This document shows positions 1 through 11,536 of a stretch of DNA of 64,000 bases, piece after piece. The notes under the pieces were generated by a model. That model was not told the DNA's origin, made no database searches, and saw only the letters and a program-made list of their open reading frames with translations. The translations under genes and the position numbers were made by a program. Numbering within the stretch: the stretch's first letter is position 1; each line of letters starts with the position of its first letter. Source of the stretch: Phaseolus vulgaris (taxonomy: Eukaryota > Streptophyta > Magnoliopsida > Fabales > Fabaceae); NCBI RefSeq assembly GCF_000499845.2, contig NC_023753.2, positions 4,858,791 through 4,922,790 on the forward strand. The letters run 5' to 3'.

Positions 1-1244
1 ACATAATTTGGTGTTATACCAAAGCTGCTCAGTGTCATCTCCTCAAATAAACTCAATGCCATGTCAACATCGCCTAAATGTGCATATCCACCTATCATTG
101 CATTCCAAGTGACTAGGTTCTTCTCAGGCATTTCTCTGAATACTTGCTCTGCCTTCTCTATACTTCCGCATTTTCCATACAAATCAACAAGTGCACTCCC
201 AACATATATGTTCTCCTCGACACATGCTTTAACAGCAAGAGCGTGAACTGACCTGCCCAATTCAAGCCCTCCAAGCTCCGCACACGCACTGAGTACACTC
301 GAGATCATGAAATCTGTTGGCTCAACTTCCTTCCTTGCCTTCAGGAAGACCGTACACGCTCTCTCTTCCTCGTGGTTTTGCACAAGAGCAGCAAGCATAG
401 AGCACCAGGAAACAACATTCCTCCTGCCACCGCCAATTGTACTGAAAACCATTTCAGATGACACGATGTCCCCACATTTTCCATAGAAATCAATAAGCCC
501 ATTGGAAACAGAAACATCCTCCCGGTACCGGCTCCGAACTATAAATCCGTGTACTTGAATCCCGAGCTCCAAACTCACCATGTCAGCACACGCATTGAGA
601 AACACACAAAACGTTATCGCATTTGGCTCTCCACCCTCACAAAGAAACTTTTTAAACGCCGCAACTGCATCCAAACACCGGCCATCCTGAACTGCATTGG
701 AAATATACGCATTCCACGTGGCCAAGTTTCTGTGCGGCATTTCCTCGAACATGTTTCGAGCCTCGACTCGAAGGCCGGTTTTGCTGTACATGTCGAAGGC
801 GCTGCACCCCACAAACACGTCCAATATATTTCCACCTTTTAGGGCGAGGGCGTGAAGCTGCTTTCCGGTAAAGGGCATGTGCAACGAACCCGAGGCTTTG
901 AAGACGCAAGGAAACGTAAAGTCGTTAGGGAGAACAGACTCACGGCGCATATTAGAGAAGTGGAGGAACGCCGAGGTGAAACGACGGTTGTGAACGCAGC
1001 CGGAGATGAGAGAGGTCCAAGTGACGACGGTGCGGGGGTTGGTGAGTGAGAGAAGGAGTTCAGCTGAGTTGAGACGGTCGAGTTTGGAGTACATGTTGAC
1101 GAGGTGGTTGCAGAGGAAGGAGGAGAGAGGGGTGTCATGGGTTCTGAGGATGAGCGCGTGCACCGCACGGCCAAGCAGGGAAGAGTGGGTTGAAACAGCT
1201 GACTCCAGCAAAGAACCAAGCAGGTTTGGAGAAGGCGCGTTCAT
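1..1244 (-). CDS. MEF11: PPR RNA-editing factor, MEF11/LOI1-like, 5' part only
   Basis: The reverse strand is open for 414 codons from the ATG at 1242-1244 to the window edge, with no intron. The protein is a chain of pentatricopeptide repeats of the PLS type, with recurring pieces such as VVTWTSLISG, LVNMYSKLDR, NLATWNAYIS, LIDFYGKCGD and NLVTWNAMIGGYAH. From memory it aligns along its whole length with Arabidopsis At4g14850 (MEF11, also called LOI1), for example CSAFDMYSKTGLR and DFMISSVLSACAELGGLELGR. That family member has about 680 residues and ends in E and DYW domains, which here would lie beyond the left edge. The family acts in organelles, where PPRs bind specific RNA sites and the DYW domain supports C-to-U editing; MEF11 works in mitochondria. 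I see no frameshift. Assignment to the PPR family is certain and orthology to MEF11 is likely. Confidence 0.9.
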   Translation of the reverse strand, partial: MNAPSPNLLGSLLESAVSTHSSLLGRAVHALILRTHDTPLSSFLCNHLVNMYSKLDRLNSAELLLSLTNPRTVVTWTSLISGCVHNRRFTSAFLHFSNMRRESVLPNDFTFPCVFKASGSLHMPFTGKQLHALALKGGNILDVFVGCSAFDMYSKTGLRVEARNMFEEMPHRNLATWNAYISNAVQDGRCLDAVAAFKKFLCEGGEPNAITFCVFLNACADMVSLELGIQVHGFIVRSRYREDVSVSNGLIDFYGKCGDIVSSEMVFSTIGGGRRNVVSWCSMLAALVQNHEEERACTVFLKARKEVEPTDFMISSVLSACAELGGLELGRSVHALAVKACVEENIYVGSALVDLYGKCGSIEKAEQVFREMPEKNLVTWNAMIGGYAHLGDVDMALSLFEEMTLSSFGITPNY

Positions 1245-3179
1245 GGATACGTGATCGGAGAACAGAGTGCATTCTTTTCAGCAACCTTTGGTTTTCTTGC
1301 ATGCCATTTCAATTTCATAGGTTTTATACTGAAGTGTTGATAGAGTTTAATTGAGCTTATTTTTATTTTGGGTCTAAGTAATATTTCTTTTGTTTCGTAA
1401 ATCAGGTTCAAACATGATATTACTTAGTTGATAATTAAATAAAAGGGAAAAAGGCTTCTTTTTTTTTCATTGGACTTTTTTATCATGAAAAGAAAAAAAA
1501 TAAAAACAAGGCTATTTCTTTCCAAATTCATGGGATCCAGACATGAAAAAAAAAATATTATAAATTTTAAAAGTTAAGTTTTCATTCTATCTTTTTTTCT
1601 TACTTTTTTTTTCTCTTTTCTTAATATGTATGCTCGTCACAATCTAATCATATTACTAGTCAAAAAAATTCTCACAATTATTTTAAATTATTATTCTGTT
1701 AAAAAAATTAACGTTTCTAACCAATTCTCCTCTCAATTTCATTTTTTATATCTATCTTAAGTCAAAATTCAATAGTTTTTGCTAAAAATAAATTATCAAT
1801 TTTAGGATAGCATTACGTCATAAATTTTATTTTCCGTTGTAAAATTAAAATGTATCTGTATGTTTAAAGATATTTATTTATTTATTTTAAATTTAACTAT
1901 AATATGTTTTATATATTGAAAAATGTTTTTTTTTAATTGTTATTATTTAAAGATAAAAATTTATCATTTATACAGTACAGGTCAAAGCGTTAGTATAAAT
2001 TTGAGTTCTTTTCATTCCTTTTAAAAAAAATGTTCGAAAAGAATAATCTAATAACAGTTATTTCATCTAATTCTACTTTATTCAATTCTATAAAACACAA
2101 TTATTCATGATTTTTAAGAGAATTCTGCTGGATAACCCAGCCTTACAAGCTCTGTCCGCGTTGTTATTTATCAAGAAACTCTATTAAAAAAATTGATTTT
2201 AACTCGTTTTTTTCCTTATTTTGTATCCAATTAAAACATCTTTAAGCTAAATAAATGTTGGGTTTTAAAATTTATTTATTTTTTGCGTAGAAAAGTTATA
2301 TTAATGTATGAATTGTTGTTATTATCATTTGTTACTTATCAAGATATATAAAATGAACTAATTTCATATAATTTTTTCATAGTTTTGTGCATAGATATAA
2401 TTAATATATTTGTAAAAAAAAGAGTATATTAATAAAATAAAATAGAGTCTTCGTTGATTTAATGAGTAGTTTGATTTTGCATGAGCAATAGTTCAAACAC
2501 ATGTGAATTTTTTAGTTGGGAAACTTTTTTTTTTCTTTACTTTCACACATAACTGATAATTAATGATTATAATAATGTGATTTTATTTTTACTTTATTTT
2601 TTCATTTAAATGTATGTATACAAATAATAAAATGTGTGTATTATTATTTATAAAAATAAAACTAAAACAAAAGAGTGCCTAAACAAATATAAAAAACTAA
2701 ACTCAACATATATAAATATAGAAGTTGGACTTCTGGTCTTCATAGATGGAGCCTACTGCTGGAGTCATTCCACCAAAACATTTTCTAACCCATTTTTTGT
2801 GACAACTCCATAGTTTTGAAAAATATTATATTATCATTATTTTTGTGTGTTATTTTTCATGAACATAGTTGTTTTAGAATCAAAGGCTGAAATATTTAAC
2901 TTATTTCTGAAATTTATTTTCTCTCCGGTATGTTACAAACTAATAAATTCTATTTCTTTTTTTAGGTGGATCCTCCTGTGGCCCTGTGGCCTGATCCATG
3001 TACTTGGATTTGTATAAACACTATAAAATAAAATAAAAGTTAATAACTCTTTTGAAATTTATGATAGTTCTTGTATAAAAAAGAGATTGAGAAAATTTGT
3101 GATAATTTATTTTCTTTCTTTCATTTAAATTAACAATTTTTTTTTGTCAATTATCATTCATTTAACTCAGTTAAACTTT

Positions 3180-3490
3180 CCTTTCTTTAGTAGACTCTTA
3201 ATCGAGTGGATGATTCGACGATCAAAAAATAATTCAGAATTCAGTGTTCGGATTAACTAATGCACGATAATGACGTATTTTTTTTCTCAAAACTTGTGAT
3301 AATTTATATGATTATTATAAGTCCATTATTATAGGCTAAAATTAGCGTTTGGATTGTAATTAAAAATATATTACCTAATATTTACTTACTGTCTAGGTTG
3401 ATTAATCTTTTTCTGATCCTTAATACATCTCAAATATGTCGGTCGGTTATAATTGAGTACCAAAATTTCTAAATCTCGTCTGACCAGTAT
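3180..3490 (+). repeat. Diverged copy of a dispersed non-coding repeat family
   Basis: This stretch aligns by eye with 23500-23790 and more weakly with 54120-54440. Shared landmarks, in the same order, are an ATGACGTA box, an AATTTATATGATTATTATAAG-like block, a block resembling TTTGGATTGTAATTA, and a late TGTCGGTCGG block. It has no coding capacity. It is probably a decayed LTR or other non-autonomous element; the class is not clear from the sequence. Confidence 0.45.
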
Positions 3491-3579
3491 AAATAGAGAT
3501 ATATTTTTCTAGATAATATAATTAATATATGTCAAATTTATAATTATGAATTGTATTATTTAGAATGTAATTCTTCTTT

Positions 3580-3882
3580 TCAATTATACAATACGAAAGG
3601 TGGACTTAAATTTTGAGAGAATTTAATAGAAAAACAAAGACATTGTAAATTTTTAAAATTATGGGATACCACATAAAAAAGAATGGACGTTGGAAGAAAT
3701 AGTAAAAATTGTTTGGCTTCTGATTTTAACATATCCTTCTTTTTTATTTGGTAACGAACTGGACTAAAAGAAAATTCATTCATCATTGAAACTAGAAAGA
3801 AGCATAACAACAAAATGAAGCATATATGAATAGAAGCACGAAGCATGAAACATGCAACGGAGGTTGTCCCTTCTGCATGCAA
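3580..3882 (-). CDS. Weak candidate small secreted protein ORF
   Basis: A 100-codon ORF beginning with a true ATG. The N-terminus has a hydrophobic stretch (about residues 13-33, containing ICFILLLCFFLVS) followed by a basic patch (RYQIKKKDMLKS), the layout of a signal peptide plus short precursor. On the same strand about 30-40 bases before the ATG lies CCTATATAGGG, a plausible TATA box. The rest of the ORF is low in information and resembles no peptide-hormone motif I know. It may equally be chance in AT-rich DNA. Confidence 0.15.
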   Translation of the reverse strand: MHAEGTTSVACFMLRASIHICFILLLCFFLVSMMNEFSFSPVRYQIKKKDMLKSEAKQFLLFLPTSILFYVVSHNFKNLQCLCFSIKFSQNLSPPFVLYN

Positions 3883-5249
3883 ACAAGAACAGTGGCTATA
3901 CCTAGAACCCTATATAGGCCTATAAAAGAAGGACATGGTGTCTAAGATAAAACAGCATTTCAAAAAGAATACAAAAACACGTTTAAACTCCCAATATATC
4001 CTGTTTACATGTAATTACAAAACAGCATAACTTTCTTTCATGCACTGCCATATGTGGTTTATAGGAATTCAAATGAATTTGATTATCTGAATTAAATTAT
4101 TTCTAGTTTTTTAATTATTATTTTTACTTTAATTTGATCCATTGTTATTAACATTCTTAAATATAAATTAATTTATATTATTTCTAATTTTTTTAAATAA
4201 AAAAACTTGATATTAATCTGGTCAATTTGGTTTATAATCAAAATTTTCAAAATCCGAATGAAATCAACTCAATTAAATTTTATCACTTTAACTATTTTGT
4301 GTTATTCCCTCAACACTTTTAATCATTTAAAGAAATCATAGTAATTTATGTTCTCAGTTTGTCTTTACATTAATCAGCATATTCCTAAACTGCAATGAGA
4401 AGGATGAATAGAGTTAAGTTTAGAAGTTGTGTACCTTTTTTCATAAATAAAATTGTTTGACTTGTTAAAAAAACATTAGCTTGCATTAAATTTTATCCTA
4501 AATATGAATAAACTCATGAACCCCTTGCATTACCAAATAATTTTAAGATCCAAAAAATATAAAGCTATTATTTTATACAAATTTATATATACCATCAATA
4601 ACTCGAGATTTTGTCATTTTGTATTTTAATCATATAACTTTTTACTTACTCTAACATGCTTGTCTTGTTTGAAGTGAGGTGTGTAGATAAAGGGATCCAC
4701 TTGAAAGATTTTTATCTGTAGAATATTTGATTCGAATGTATGCATAATGTACCATGTTTAGGGTTTACCCTCACACTTGGACTCTATTTTTAACTTCTCC
4801 TCTATATTGCCATTCTCCATTGTTTTCAATTATAGGAGGGGTCGCACGTCAAATCCTGTCCAAACTTTAGTTTTGGTGTTTTTGTTATGTTTCATAAATA
4901 ATTCATACGCTAATTTATGTAATATTTTTTTTGTCATTTTTTCTCCTTTCTCTTTCTTAATTGTAAATTTCTTTTACTAAATATAATATTTCTTATTGTA
5001 TTATTTATTATCATTACATATTTATTCTCTGTTAATAGAAAAAAAAGTCAACAATCATAACACTTCACCTTATAGTTTGATATAAATTATTTAAGTTGTT
5101 TATAACTCGATATTAAGAAGTATATCTAATTCCATATTATCTACTTACTTACAATTTTCTATATTATTACTAACTTGCGGAGAATTTTCTCCATTTCTAA
5201 TACTCGGTAGAATGATTTGGAGAACTCACAATACTCGTACAAACTCTAA

Positions 5250-6014
5250 GGCTTTGTTTGGATTAGAGGGTGTGGAGGAGTGGAAAGTTGAGGGTGTGAA
5301 GGAGTGGAAGTGTGAAGAAAGTGTGAAAAAAGTTGTGGGTGTTTGGATTGAGGTATGTTAGAGTGGATGTGTGAAGAAAGTTTATTGAAATATGTGAGTG
5401 ATGTGATTGTTGTAAAGATATTTTGAATTATTTTTAATGTTGTAAATTATAAGATTACAAATTTATCCTTATGTATATAAAAAAGAAAAAAAATTGTGTA
5501 TATTTTAGTTAATTAAAATAATATGTAAAATTATAATTATAAATAAAATAAAATAAATAAATATAATTAAAAATTTAAATATAATTATATTATTTTTCAT
5601 TTTATTAATTTAAAATTAATTTTGTTAGTTAAATTAATGTATTTAGATAGTTTTAATATTATTTATGATTATTTAATGTATATTATTTTAAATTATGTTA
5701 TTATATATTACATATTAAACAAAATCAAAATTAATAACATAAATAAATGTACTCCATGTTCAATTTCAGAGGCTTCAACAGACCGCAGGTGCATAGCAAA
5801 ATGTGAAAATGTGAGGGTAAATTAGTATTTTACCTGCTGCTTACATGGACTTTCCTCCTCTCCCCCATCCATCTTCGCATTCCATAGAGGATCCCAAAAT
5901 TAACCATTCCACAAATCTGCGCTTCCAATTCTTCACACATCTGCGGATGCAAACACGCTTGATTTCTAACTTCTTCGCTCTCCCACCCTTCCATCTGCGG
6001 ATCCAAACACAGCC
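5250..6014. mobile_element. Tourist-like PIF/Harbinger MITE
   Basis: A 765-bp non-coding element. The left end reads GGCTTTGTTTGGAT and the right end, reversed, reads GGCTGTGTTTGGAT, so the terminal inverted repeats differ at one base in 14. TAA flanks both sides (5247-5249 and 6015-6017), the TWA-type 3-bp target duplication of PIF/Harbinger elements, and the end sequence matches the plant Tourist class. Purine-rich subterminal repeats (GTGTGAAG and GAGTGG variants) lie inside the left end and their complement inside the right. The middle is almost pure A/T. There is no transposase, so it would depend on an autonomous relative. Short ORFs inside are chance. Confidence 0.85.
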
Positions 6015-6017
6015 TAA

Positions 6018-7127
6018 AAAAAAATTAGAACTCATTCTCGATAACAACACTTATATTTTATTATTTTGAACTCATGCTTACTATTGAATAATTGATGTGT
6101 TGCGTTTCATCTTTGGTCAATAAGAGATCTAATTAAATCGAAAATCACTCTCAGAAAGATATGTTGCGTAGGGGGCTATCTTGTATCTAAACTACCCCAT
6201 CAAATCGTTTACATCAGTTTCATATAATTGACCTTATGAAACACAAGTTAAGTAATTCATTGAATCCAACTTCTCAATCATCAATCCTGAATCCCAATAC
6301 TAGATTCTTCTTGTACCAAAAAATGTTAAAAGAATTAATACACGTATCTGTAATCTTACAAAAACGAACCTCAAAACGGTATTTGCAACCGTAACCTCAA
6401 AACGAACCTTGTAAAGATGTAAGTAAGAGAATATATGGAAATGAAAGGGGTAAGGGTTTAAACTTGTGTACTAACATTTTGTGTCAATACCTATGGTGTG
6501 AAAGTGGATTATTTCATTCTCAGAATATGCAAGAACAGAAGCTTGTAAAAGAAATGGGTTCTTAACAAAACAGCAAAATGTACAAGATACCCCGTTCCTG
6601 TTCTCATTGGTGGGTGTTGAAAGAAGGATATAATTAAGAACGAGAATCTTACATGTTTTGGCTTTTCTAGAGCAGTCCTTATCATTACTGTTTCTAATAC
6701 CGCAATTAATTAAGTGAGTGGCGGTCTTTACCATGCATATTTTATCGTTAAATATGTTTTAGTACATTAACAATGTTCTTATATTTAGTTAAATTGAGAA
6801 GCATATATGGAAGTTGGTACAGTCTCGTAGGGCTATTTTAAACCCCTCTCTACCCCCACTCTAAGTTAACATATGCCATATAAACTTGTCGTCCAAATGA
6901 ACATTCGCATATAATAATAATAGTGCATACACTAAAGACAAATAGTCCGGTATATAAACTTACCTAAACCAACTACTTTTAATTCATAATTAAAATTAAT
7001 TAAACTTAAAACGATAAGAGTATCCATTATTTAGCCGCAGTTGTTGAAGCTCTCTTTGGATACTCTTTGTTTGTCCCCAAGTTCCCCCTACAAGGGCCAT
7101 TAAATAAATAGCAATTATTACGTAGAG
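6018..7127. other. Intergenic region
   Basis: No supported gene. A short perfect stem (10-bp arms AGAGTATCCA/TGGATACTCT at 7017-7026 and 7057-7066) lies near its right end. Confidence 0.6.
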
Positions 7128-7250
7128 TTAACCTCCAAAAAGCTTTTTACGCCCAATGCGAATTTCAGTTCTTCCACGCTTAGTAACTCTTGGCCCTGCT
7201 AAACATATATTTTCAAGATCAATTGGGGATTTGAACCTCACAGCACCCTC
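7128..7250 (-). CDS. Possible terminal exon of an unrecognised gene
   Basis: Read on the minus strand, a good acceptor (AGCTTCCACAG) is followed at 7250 by 40 sense codons and a TAA at 7128-7130. The peptide starts EGAVRFKSPIDLENICLAG, continues PRVTKRGRTEIRIGRKK and ends LFGG. Its composition is unlike the surrounding AT-rich chance frames, and its basic C-terminal end looks like real protein. I do not recognise the family and could not find a matching upstream exon before the OVATE gene. It could be the 3' exon of a small gene, or a relic of one. Confidence 0.3.
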   Translation of the reverse strand, partial: EGAVRFKSPIDLENICLAGPRVTKRGRTEIRIGRKKLFGG

Positions 7251-8687
7251 CTGTGGAAGCTAGGTATGAAGACTGATCATTTATATATATATACCTTAGT
7301 GTTTAACTATTTGCTAGTTACTATACTTTTAATTGGCAAAAGCAATATGAATAGAGACATAATATTTGTTTTTCAAAAGGGTGTTAAGCCACTCTGTGTG
7401 CATGGTTTTTTGTATTTTTTTTATTAGTAAAAATTGAGGGAGTTTACACCATCTACTCAACCAATTGACTTGGACCATTCACTGACAGAGAGCTTGGTGT
7501 TTAATGTAGAGAATGTGGAGTCGAACACATGTTCTACCAACTTGGGGAATTGATGAACTAAATCATTGTGTGCGTAAGTAATGGAGACATTGAAAATTGG
7601 ATACTTGACAAGGGAATGAAAATGCAGCAATATTACAAAAATGAGTTTGGTACATTTGAATCACTAAACTGTTTGTTTCTTTGGCTGTTATTCACTAAGC
7701 CATTTTCGTAGCTAGTGGTAAAGAACCTTATCTGGTTCTGTTTTTTGTTGTCGCTAGTCAGGTTTACTCTCTCCCTCGTCCTTGATTGTTTTTGTACTTG
7801 ATTCTGCTTTTGATAGGTGCATTATTTTCATGGCGTGAAAAAGCTGAAAAGAAGGGGGGAAAGGATGTCCTGCCACCTGCAACCTGCAACTCCTCCTCCC
7901 TCCTTTAATTAATCCCAATATTCCTTTTCATCCTTCCCACAAACACCCATATCTTATGCTCCAATTTCTCTTCATCAACGATCACCAGCATTGTCTCTAC
8001 AAGCTAAAATCACATCTTGCAGATTAAGCTCAATTTTCCAAAATCATGGAGACACTCACATATACCTACATTTTACTTTTGATGAGGAAATTAATATCTG
8101 TGTAGAGGACATGTGGCTCGAGAGACAAAACAAAGCCCACCATTGTACCTTACCACATACAAGAAAGGCAAGGTGCTCGTGAGTTAGTCTGCAAAACTCC
8201 CCTGCTATTCCTGTAGTTAATTATGCCATTATAAGGACCACACACACAGCAACACCAACAACAAACACAAGGACAATAAACCAATCCTGCTTGTCACCCA
8301 CTATCCCCATCACCAACGTCACACAACAAATTTTACACCACGCTTTTTCTTTCAAACCGAGAGAGAGTATAGTATAGTTTAGTTGTTTTACATAACAGGA
8401 ACAGAAAGAAAGAAGCACCAGCACTATATACTCTTTAATACGTTATAAACAAACACCTTCATCCAAACACACCTTCTCCTTGCTTTCGCTAACTTTCTCT
8501 TTTTCATCATCATGATACAAACGCCGCTCTGCTACCACTTTTACCGAGACAAAGATACAAAAACTAAAGAAAAAAAGATCCCATGAAGTGGATCGCACAA
8601 CCGCCAATATGTTCGTTCTGGTAAGAAGATAAAATAACTTGACACCAACCAACGTCGTGTTAATAAGTTAAATTTTTTTTCTTTTGT
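7251..8687. other. Intergenic region, left part likely unrelated and right part OVATE 3' flank
   Basis: No supported gene. The 8200-8687 part lies directly downstream of the OVATE gene and probably includes its 3' untranslated region; the two minus-strand frames in it start without ATG and have no recognisable motif. Confidence 0.5.
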
Positions 8688-9230
8688 TTAGAGGAAGTTT
8701 CCCGAGAGGCTACGGTGGCGCCGGTGGTGGTGGTTGTGCGTCCGGCAGGGGGTGGAGGAGAGGAGTTGGAGGACAAGGTCGGTGAAGGCACGAATGATGT
8801 ACTTGTGTGTGTGAGTGGGGTTGACAGCGAGGTAGCATAGGAGAAGTTCGTGGAGGTAGTCCCAGTCTTCGGTGATGTCCAAGACTTGGCGTGAACGTAT
8901 CATTTCGTGCATTGAGCGGAGGAAATCCACGTAGGGGTTGAGGGAATACTTGGGGACTGTGACGCCGCCGCCGGTGTGAACGAAGGTGCGGGTGTCGGGG
9001 GACTCGACGATGGAGTTGGAGGTGCCCGGGGAGGAGAAGAAGAAGCGTTGGGAGGCGAAGACGGAGGCGAAGTCAGGCTCCGTGGAGGAGGAAGTGTCGT
9101 CGTCGGAAGAGGGGTGGGTGAAGGTGGTGGAGTTGTCGGTGGACGGTGGAGGGTGAGGGTGGTGGAGAATGGTGGGGTATTTGAGCTTGAAGAAACAGAG
9201 GTGAAGGTGTTTGGAGAACAGGCTGGGCAT
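8688..9230 (-). CDS. OFP: OVATE family protein (transcriptional repressor)
   Basis: A single-exon gene of 180 residues. The OVATE domain lies at about residues 95-157: it opens with YSLNPYVDFLRSMHEMI, has the central WDYLHELLLCYLAVNP and ends with HKYIIRAFTDLVLQLLS. These match the family signature of a proline-tyrosine-phenylalanine start, the ELL.CYL core and the final helix. The N-terminal half is a low-complexity stretch rich in Pro, Ser, Thr and Asp, and the tail is His/Arg-rich, as is common in the family. OVATE proteins are plant-specific nuclear or cytoplasmic repressors that interact with TALE homeodomain and TRM proteins and affect organ shape and cell walls. Which of the many paralogues this is cannot be decided here. 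The start is the first ATG after a good TATA box. Confidence 0.92.
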   Translation of the reverse strand: MPSLFSKHLHLCFFKLKYPTILHHPHPPPSTDNSTTFTHPSSDDDTSSSTEPDFASVFASQRFFFSSPGTSNSIVESPDTRTFVHTGGGVTVPKYSLNPYVDFLRSMHEMIRSRQVLDITEDWDYLHELLLCYLAVNPTHTHKYIIRAFTDLVLQLLSSTPCRTHNHHHRRHRSLSGNFL

Positions 9231-9293
9231 GTTTGCTTTGTAGAATTAGAGAGAGAGAAAAGAAGGACTAGGAAGAAAGATTTGTTTGTGTGC

Positions 9294-9304
9294 CTTATAT
9301 AAAC
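9294..9304 (-). promoter_or_regulatory. TATA box of the OVATE gene
   Basis: On the minus strand the sequence reads GTTTATATAAG about 65 bases before the ATG. This would place the transcript start near 9265 and give a short leader of about 35 bases. A CA/TG-rich run lies just upstream. Confidence 0.6.
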
Positions 9305-11478
9305 TTCTTCAACTGTGTTTTCCTCTGCCTCTTCACACTCACCAATCATACACACACACATGCTACAATTCATGTAAATAAATACGTTATCAATTTCTTT
9401 TCTATTTTCTTTCTACTGTTCGTAAATAAACACAAGGTGTTTAAGGATACTTCAGTTTCAGAATCTTTCTTGGTACACCACGTTTTGCCTAATACTATTT
9501 TAATACCCAGTTATGGCCATTTTTAATTTTTTTAATAAGACTGGTTATTGGACTGATTAATAGTGGTAAAACAACTTAGAATTTAATTGTTAAGAAATGA
9601 ATAACTAATAATGCATGTGGTTTTTAAACTAGAACCCATATATATATTTTGGTGTTTTTGGAGTGAGTTGTCTTGAAGTAGTTAATATATTTTATTACAA
9701 CCATTGAATTATTAAAATATGTTTTGATGTTGTGGACATGTTACATAGAATTGAAAAGATAGTTTGATGTTGATAGTAAGGAGGTATTATGCGTGAGAAA
9801 GTGAGGAGGAGAGACAAGAGTAAAAGTTAGAAGAGGTTTGTGTGGGAAATCTGAGGGCTAACGTTAATTTTGATAGCTTTTGGTGGTCACGGGTTTCCCT
9901 ATGGTCTTTTAAGGATGTAATTCACAACTTCAATTTAGTGCCAACAATAAAATGTCTTTCTATATCTTATGTCCCTTCGATCAAGGTAAACTGCATTCAC
10001 TCTCAATTTTAAATCATATCCTCATTCTTATCTACATCCTTTTTTTTAATGCATTATTGTTTCTCAATTACACACATTTTAAATAGGAATTAGATTAACA
10101 AAATTATTAAAAAAATCACAAAACTAGTATATCATTTTTTTTTCATACAAGGTAATCCCTACACTGGACTCCTACACATGGGGGGTCCCAATGTAGGACT
10201 CAGACCAATTCTTTTCCAGGATTAACTTCGATATCTTTTAAAAAAATAATATTCTCACATGTGTTTATTTCGATTATAAATTTTGTTAATGTTTGATAAT
10301 ATTATCTCTAAATTAGTTTCGCAAAAAAATAATTTTATTTGAACAGTACAAAGGAAACATTAAATTCCAAATTTTGCATATTATAGAAACTATTTTATTT
10401 AATTAAAAATAATATGACATCTTGCAAGTGTAGAGTATAAAGTATGTATTTTAAATGTACTGATGATGTGTGATACCAGTGTATATATATATTCTCAAGA
10501 AAGTATATATCTATTAGAGTAAAGGATGCAGGTTAACATCCTTTTTGAAAAATATTTATAAAACCAATTTGTTAGAGTTTAAATAAAATTAATTTCTTTT
10601 TAAATAATTTTAATTTCTAAATAACCAAATTATAAATAATTATTTAATTATACTTTCTTTAATATTAATTTTTATTTTGTCACTTTGATATTAAAATACT
10701 TATACTCGTTCTAACAATAAACAGATAGTTAAATATTAGTATTCATTATCTAAAAATATCCGTTAAAAGTATTAATTTAATATCTATTACAAATTTTACA
10801 TGTAAATATATATAGATTTGAATATTTTTTTTCTATCCCTATATTTAGTCGTTTTAAAACTAAAAACTAATATATTTCTTTTATGTTTAATACTATTTGA
10901 AATTCAAAAATATCAAATAATAACACTCCGCAGAATTGCAGCATAATCAATGTGACATTTTTAAATTTATAAAACTATTATTATTTATGTATTTTAAAAT
11001 AAATATTAAAATGAAAAATAATGATTTTAAATTTAAAAGAGAAGAGTATAAAAAAAACATTTTACAAATACTAAAACAAAAATTTACGTATTTATAACAA
11101 TCAACCCCAATTATTTCAAATTTTACGTAAACTTGTTTATTTTATATCGACTAAAACACTATAAAAGAATAATTTTTATTAGTGGTTTGTTGTTTATATT
11201 AAACCGTTAGAAAAAAAAATATAATGATAGATTATTTTATGCGCAATAATTGTTTATATTATTTTAATATTTTTGCAATTAAAAATATTTCTAATCATTG
11301 TTTGTATGCTGGTGTATGCTATGTTACGTTACTGTGCTTCGCTGATATTTCCAAAAGCGTGTACAAAGAATCTTCAATATATGGTAATTTTTTCAGATTT
11401 CAAATCCTGTGAGATTTCTCCTGCTAAAATCAGAGAATAGGTCTTATTTCCTGAATTAATGTGATCTATTATTAGCTT

Positions 11479-11536
11479 TATTATTTTTATTAACCTAAAT
11501 ATATTTTAAACTATATTTAGGTTAATAAAAATAATA
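11479..11536. repeat. Perfect 25-bp inverted repeat (hairpin)
   Basis: The arms at 11479-11503 and 11512-11536 are exact reverse complements, centred on TTATTAACCTAAATATA-type sequence, with an 8-base loop TTTTAAAC. There are no mismatches. It could be the relic of a fold-back element or a small hairpin RNA source. Confidence 0.8.

Larger units (their letters stand above)
1245..5246. other. AT-rich intergenic region
   Basis: About 4 kb without a convincing gene. It has many homopolymer A/T runs and short, stop-rich frames. Two things stand out and are listed separately: a diverged copy of a dispersed repeat near 3180-3490 and a weak small ORF on the minus strand at 3580-3882. Confidence 0.7.

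Noticed and set aside
839..1219. 126-codon minus-strand ORF and plus-strand ORFs within the first 1.25 kb
   Set aside because: They are out-of-frame shadows of the PPR gene, whose correct frame is open to the window edge.
7220..7245. GGTTCAAATCCCC-like string on the minus strand resembling a tRNA T-loop
   Set aside because: The flanking bases do not form a T-stem and there is no anticodon or D-arm at the right distance; it lies inside the exon-like segment.
8900..9373. Pro/Ser/Thr-rich 157-codon ORF opposite and beside the OVATE frame
   Set aside because: Shadow of the OVATE coding sequence in another frame; composition reflects the GC-rich N-terminal half.
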